The notes under the pieces were generated by a model. It did no database searches. It had not been told where the DNA came from and saw only the letters and a program-made list of their open reading frames with translations. This document shows positions 23,213 to 24,600 of a DNA stretch of 24,600 nucleotides, in pieces. This DNA comes from an uncultured Pseudomonas sp. (GTDB lineage: Bacteria; Pseudomonadota; Gammaproteobacteria; Pseudomonadales; Pseudomonadaceae). Numbering within the stretch: position 1 is the stretch's first letter; each line of letters starts with the position of its first letter. The translations under genes and the position numbers were made by a program. The stretch is from NCBI GenBank assembly GCA_946886875.1, contig CAMPJN010000012.1:1-24600 (forward strand), written 5' to 3'.

Positions 23213-23307
23213 ATCGCTGGATTACTTGCCTGATTCTCTGAGCTGGCATGTTTGGCCTGGGAGGGCGCGGGACGGCGGGTTAGAGTTCGGTCACGAGGTA
23301 GGCAGAC

Positions 23308-24279
23308 ATGACCAGCAAACACGACAGCACTTCACCGAGCACCTCGCCACAAGAGGCGCTGGCGCAGATCATTGGCGCCCGGACCGCGCAGCCGGGTGAT
23401 TACCCAACAGCTATCGCCGGACTCGGCTTCTTTCGCCGCGAACACCCTTCGCCCCCTGTCGTCTGCATGGTTGAGCCGTGCATCGTCCTCGTCGCCCAGG
23501 GCGAGAAGCGGATGTGGGTAGGCGGCGAGGGGTATCCGTATGACGCCTCGCGATTTCTGATCACCTCGCTGGATTTGCCGGCCAATTCCGAGGTGATGGT
23601 GGCGAGCCCGGAGCAACCCTGTTTGGGGCTGACCTTGAAGCTCGACTTGCGCATGCTGACCGAGCTGATCGCCCAGGGTGGTCTGCCGCCACGTCGTGAT
23701 CGAGCCGTTGGCACTCGCGTGGGCATCAGTTCTGCGACCCCGGCTTTGCTGGCGTCGTTCGGGCGTCTGCTGGCGTTGCTGGATGAACCCGAAGCCATCC
23801 CCGTACTCGCGCCATTGATCCAGCGTGAGATTCACTACCGGCTGCTGATGAGCGACCAGGCGGCCAGGCTGCGACAGATCACCTCCGTCGACGGTCAGGG
23901 TTATCGAATTGCCAAGGCCATTGACTGGCTGAAGCTGAACTACGCATTGCCGCTGCGTGTCGAGGAACTTGCTGCCCGTGTGCAGATGAGCCCGCCGACC
24001 TTTCATCACCACTTTCGCCAGCTCACCGCCATGAGTCCGCTGCAGTATCAGAAATGGTTGCGGTTGAACGAGGCGAGACGCTTGATGTTGAACGAGCACC
24101 TGGACGTATCGAGCGCGGCGTTCAAGGTCGGCTACGAAAGCCCCTCGCAATTCAGCCGAGAGTACAGCCGCTTGTTTGGCGCGCCGCCCAAGCGCGACAT
24201 GACAGTGTTGCGCGGACGCAGCAATGACAGTGACGCCTGTAAGGGCGATACCTTGGCGCCGGGAGCCCTGCGTAACTAG
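23308..24279 (+). CDS. AraC-family transcriptional regulator
   Basis: The 323-residue protein has an N-terminal cupin-like ligand domain of the AraC_N type (about residues 20-180; FFRREHPSPPVVCMVEPCIVLVAQGEKRMWVGGEGYPYD). A double helix-turn-helix follows (about 205-305), with LRVEELAARVQMSPPTFHHHFRQLTAMSPLQYQKWLRL and the second helix-turn-helix AFKVGYESPSQFSREYSRLFG. GAGG lies about 9 bases before the ATG. It is divergent from the hydrolase/cyclophilin pair, the usual layout for this subfamily and its target. AraC_N regulators often sit beside genes for aldehyde, redox or small-molecule stress; the ligand here is unknown. Confidence 0.92.
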   Translation: MTSKHDSTSPSTSPQEALAQIIGARTAQPGDYPTAIAGLGFFRREHPSPPVVCMVEPCIVLVAQGEKRMWVGGEGYPYDASRFLITSLDLPANSEVMVASPEQPCLGLTLKLDLRMLTELIAQGGLPPRRDRAVGTRVGISSATPALLASFGRLLALLDEPEAIPVLAPLIQREIHYRLLMSDQAARLRQITSVDGQGYRIAKAIDWLKLNYALPLRVEELAARVQMSPPTFHHHFRQLTAMSPLQYQKWLRLNEARRLMLNEHLDVSSAAFKVGYESPSQFSREYSRLFGAPPKRDMTVLRGRSNDSDACKGDTLAPGALRN

Positions 24280-24329
24280 GCGGCCTGACGACCGTCCTCT
24301 TGGCGGCCGAAAGCTTCCCAGCCTTCATC

Positions 24330-24600
24330 TCAACGCACGCGCTTGAGGCTCTGTGCTGCCAGATCCAAGGCTTTGCGCATGTCCAGTCGCGCCGAGCGGC
24401 CCACGTCCTTGTCGTCTAGCTGGTAGCTGCGCTCCGACGGCAGGATGGGCGCGGTGAGATCCTCCGCATCCATGCTTTCGAAATCGTAATTGTCGCCGAT
24501 GGTCATGGCGCTACGGCGCAGCAGCATGCGTAACTGTTCGGGCTCAAGTTGCGGATTGATGGACAGCATCGCCGCCAGCAGGCCCGCGACCATGGGCGTG
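24330..24600 (-). CDS. Subtilisin-like (S8) serine protease, C-terminal part (5' end outside window)
   Basis: Only the last 90 or so codons are present. The frame stays open to the window edge, where it reads T-P-M-V-A-G-L-L-A-A-M-L. This matches the end of the S8 signature GTSxAxPxVAG, so the catalytic Ser codon should lie within a few codons outside the window. The following helix (INPQLEPEQLRMLLRRSAMTIG) corresponds to the usual post-Ser helix of subtilases (NP.L...QVR..L..TA). The tail contains a Tyr/Asp-rich part and LDMRKALDLA, also common in this family. It is convergent with araC. Confidence 0.75.
   Translation of the reverse strand, partial: TPMVAGLLAAMLSINPQLEPEQLRMLLRRSAMTIGDNYDFESMDAEDLTAPILPSERSYQLDDKDVGRSARLDMRKALDLAAQSLKRVR

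Noticed and set aside
1..24600. tRNA, rRNA, CRISPR array, integrase or intact transposase
   Set aside because: I looked for cloverleaf ends, regularly spaced repeats and transposase motifs and found none. The only mobile traces are short repeats.

Overview
The window looks like chromosomal DNA of a Pseudomonas or close relative. It is GC-rich, and GC is favoured at third codon positions. It carries a dsbDEG/dsbRS block in the same order as P. aeruginosa PA2476-PA2480, a degenerate Pseudomonas-type REP hairpin and a GTAGGGTGCGCC-type inverted repeat. I see no rRNA, tRNA, CRISPR array, intact insertion sequence or replication origin. Both edge genes are cut by the window: a lipase-like alpha/beta hydrolase on the left and a subtilisin-like protease on the right.

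Layout. (1) 1-5171: the hydrolase 3' end with a good terminator; a LysR regulator divergent from a short-chain dehydrogenase (SDR) with a paired AGAA-N-TTCT site between them; a 68-aa unknown protein; a REP-like hairpin; a family 3 periplasmic solute-binding protein; and a 219-residue unknown. (2) 5172-13829: an RND efflux locus. An outer-membrane factor is divergent from a TetR repressor, followed by the adaptor and pump genes (overlapping ATGA), a second SDR, a second TetR and a GNAT acetyltransferase. The same 24-bp dyad, GTGACYA-N10-TGGTCAC, occurs in both promoter regions of the pump. This makes a self-contained repressor-operator circuit likely. (3) 13883-19428: dsbD-dsbE(tlpA-like)-dsbG on the minus strand, tightly overlapped, divergent from the dsbR-dsbS two-component system. 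A perfect TTA-N8-TTAA DsbR box and a one-mismatch copy lie between them. The kinase has a cysteine at residue 81 of its sensor region, close to the copper-sensing Cys82 of P. aeruginosa DsbS. This is the best-supported functional system here: copper-responsive periplasmic thiol repair. (4) 19429-21358: a loose accessory stretch with an antibiotic-biosynthesis-monooxygenase (ABM) fold protein, a phytanoyl-CoA-dioxygenase-like enzyme, a perfect 20-bp inverted repeat and three GGGGACAGA-like motifs that may be scars of mobile elements. (5) 21359-24279: a cyclophilin-like lipoprotein and an alpha/beta hydrolase on the minus strand, divergent from an AraC regulator, with a possible gene remnant between them. 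(6) 24330-24600: the protease C-terminus.

The genes form several regulator-plus-target modules (LysR/SDR, TetR/RND, DsbRS/DsbDEG, AraC/hydrolase) rather than one large system. I did not find a clearly new multi-gene defence or biosynthetic system. The most testable new points are the twin TetR operators, the twin putative LysR sites, the SDR lacking its catalytic lysine, and the bracketed monooxygenase/dioxygenase island.
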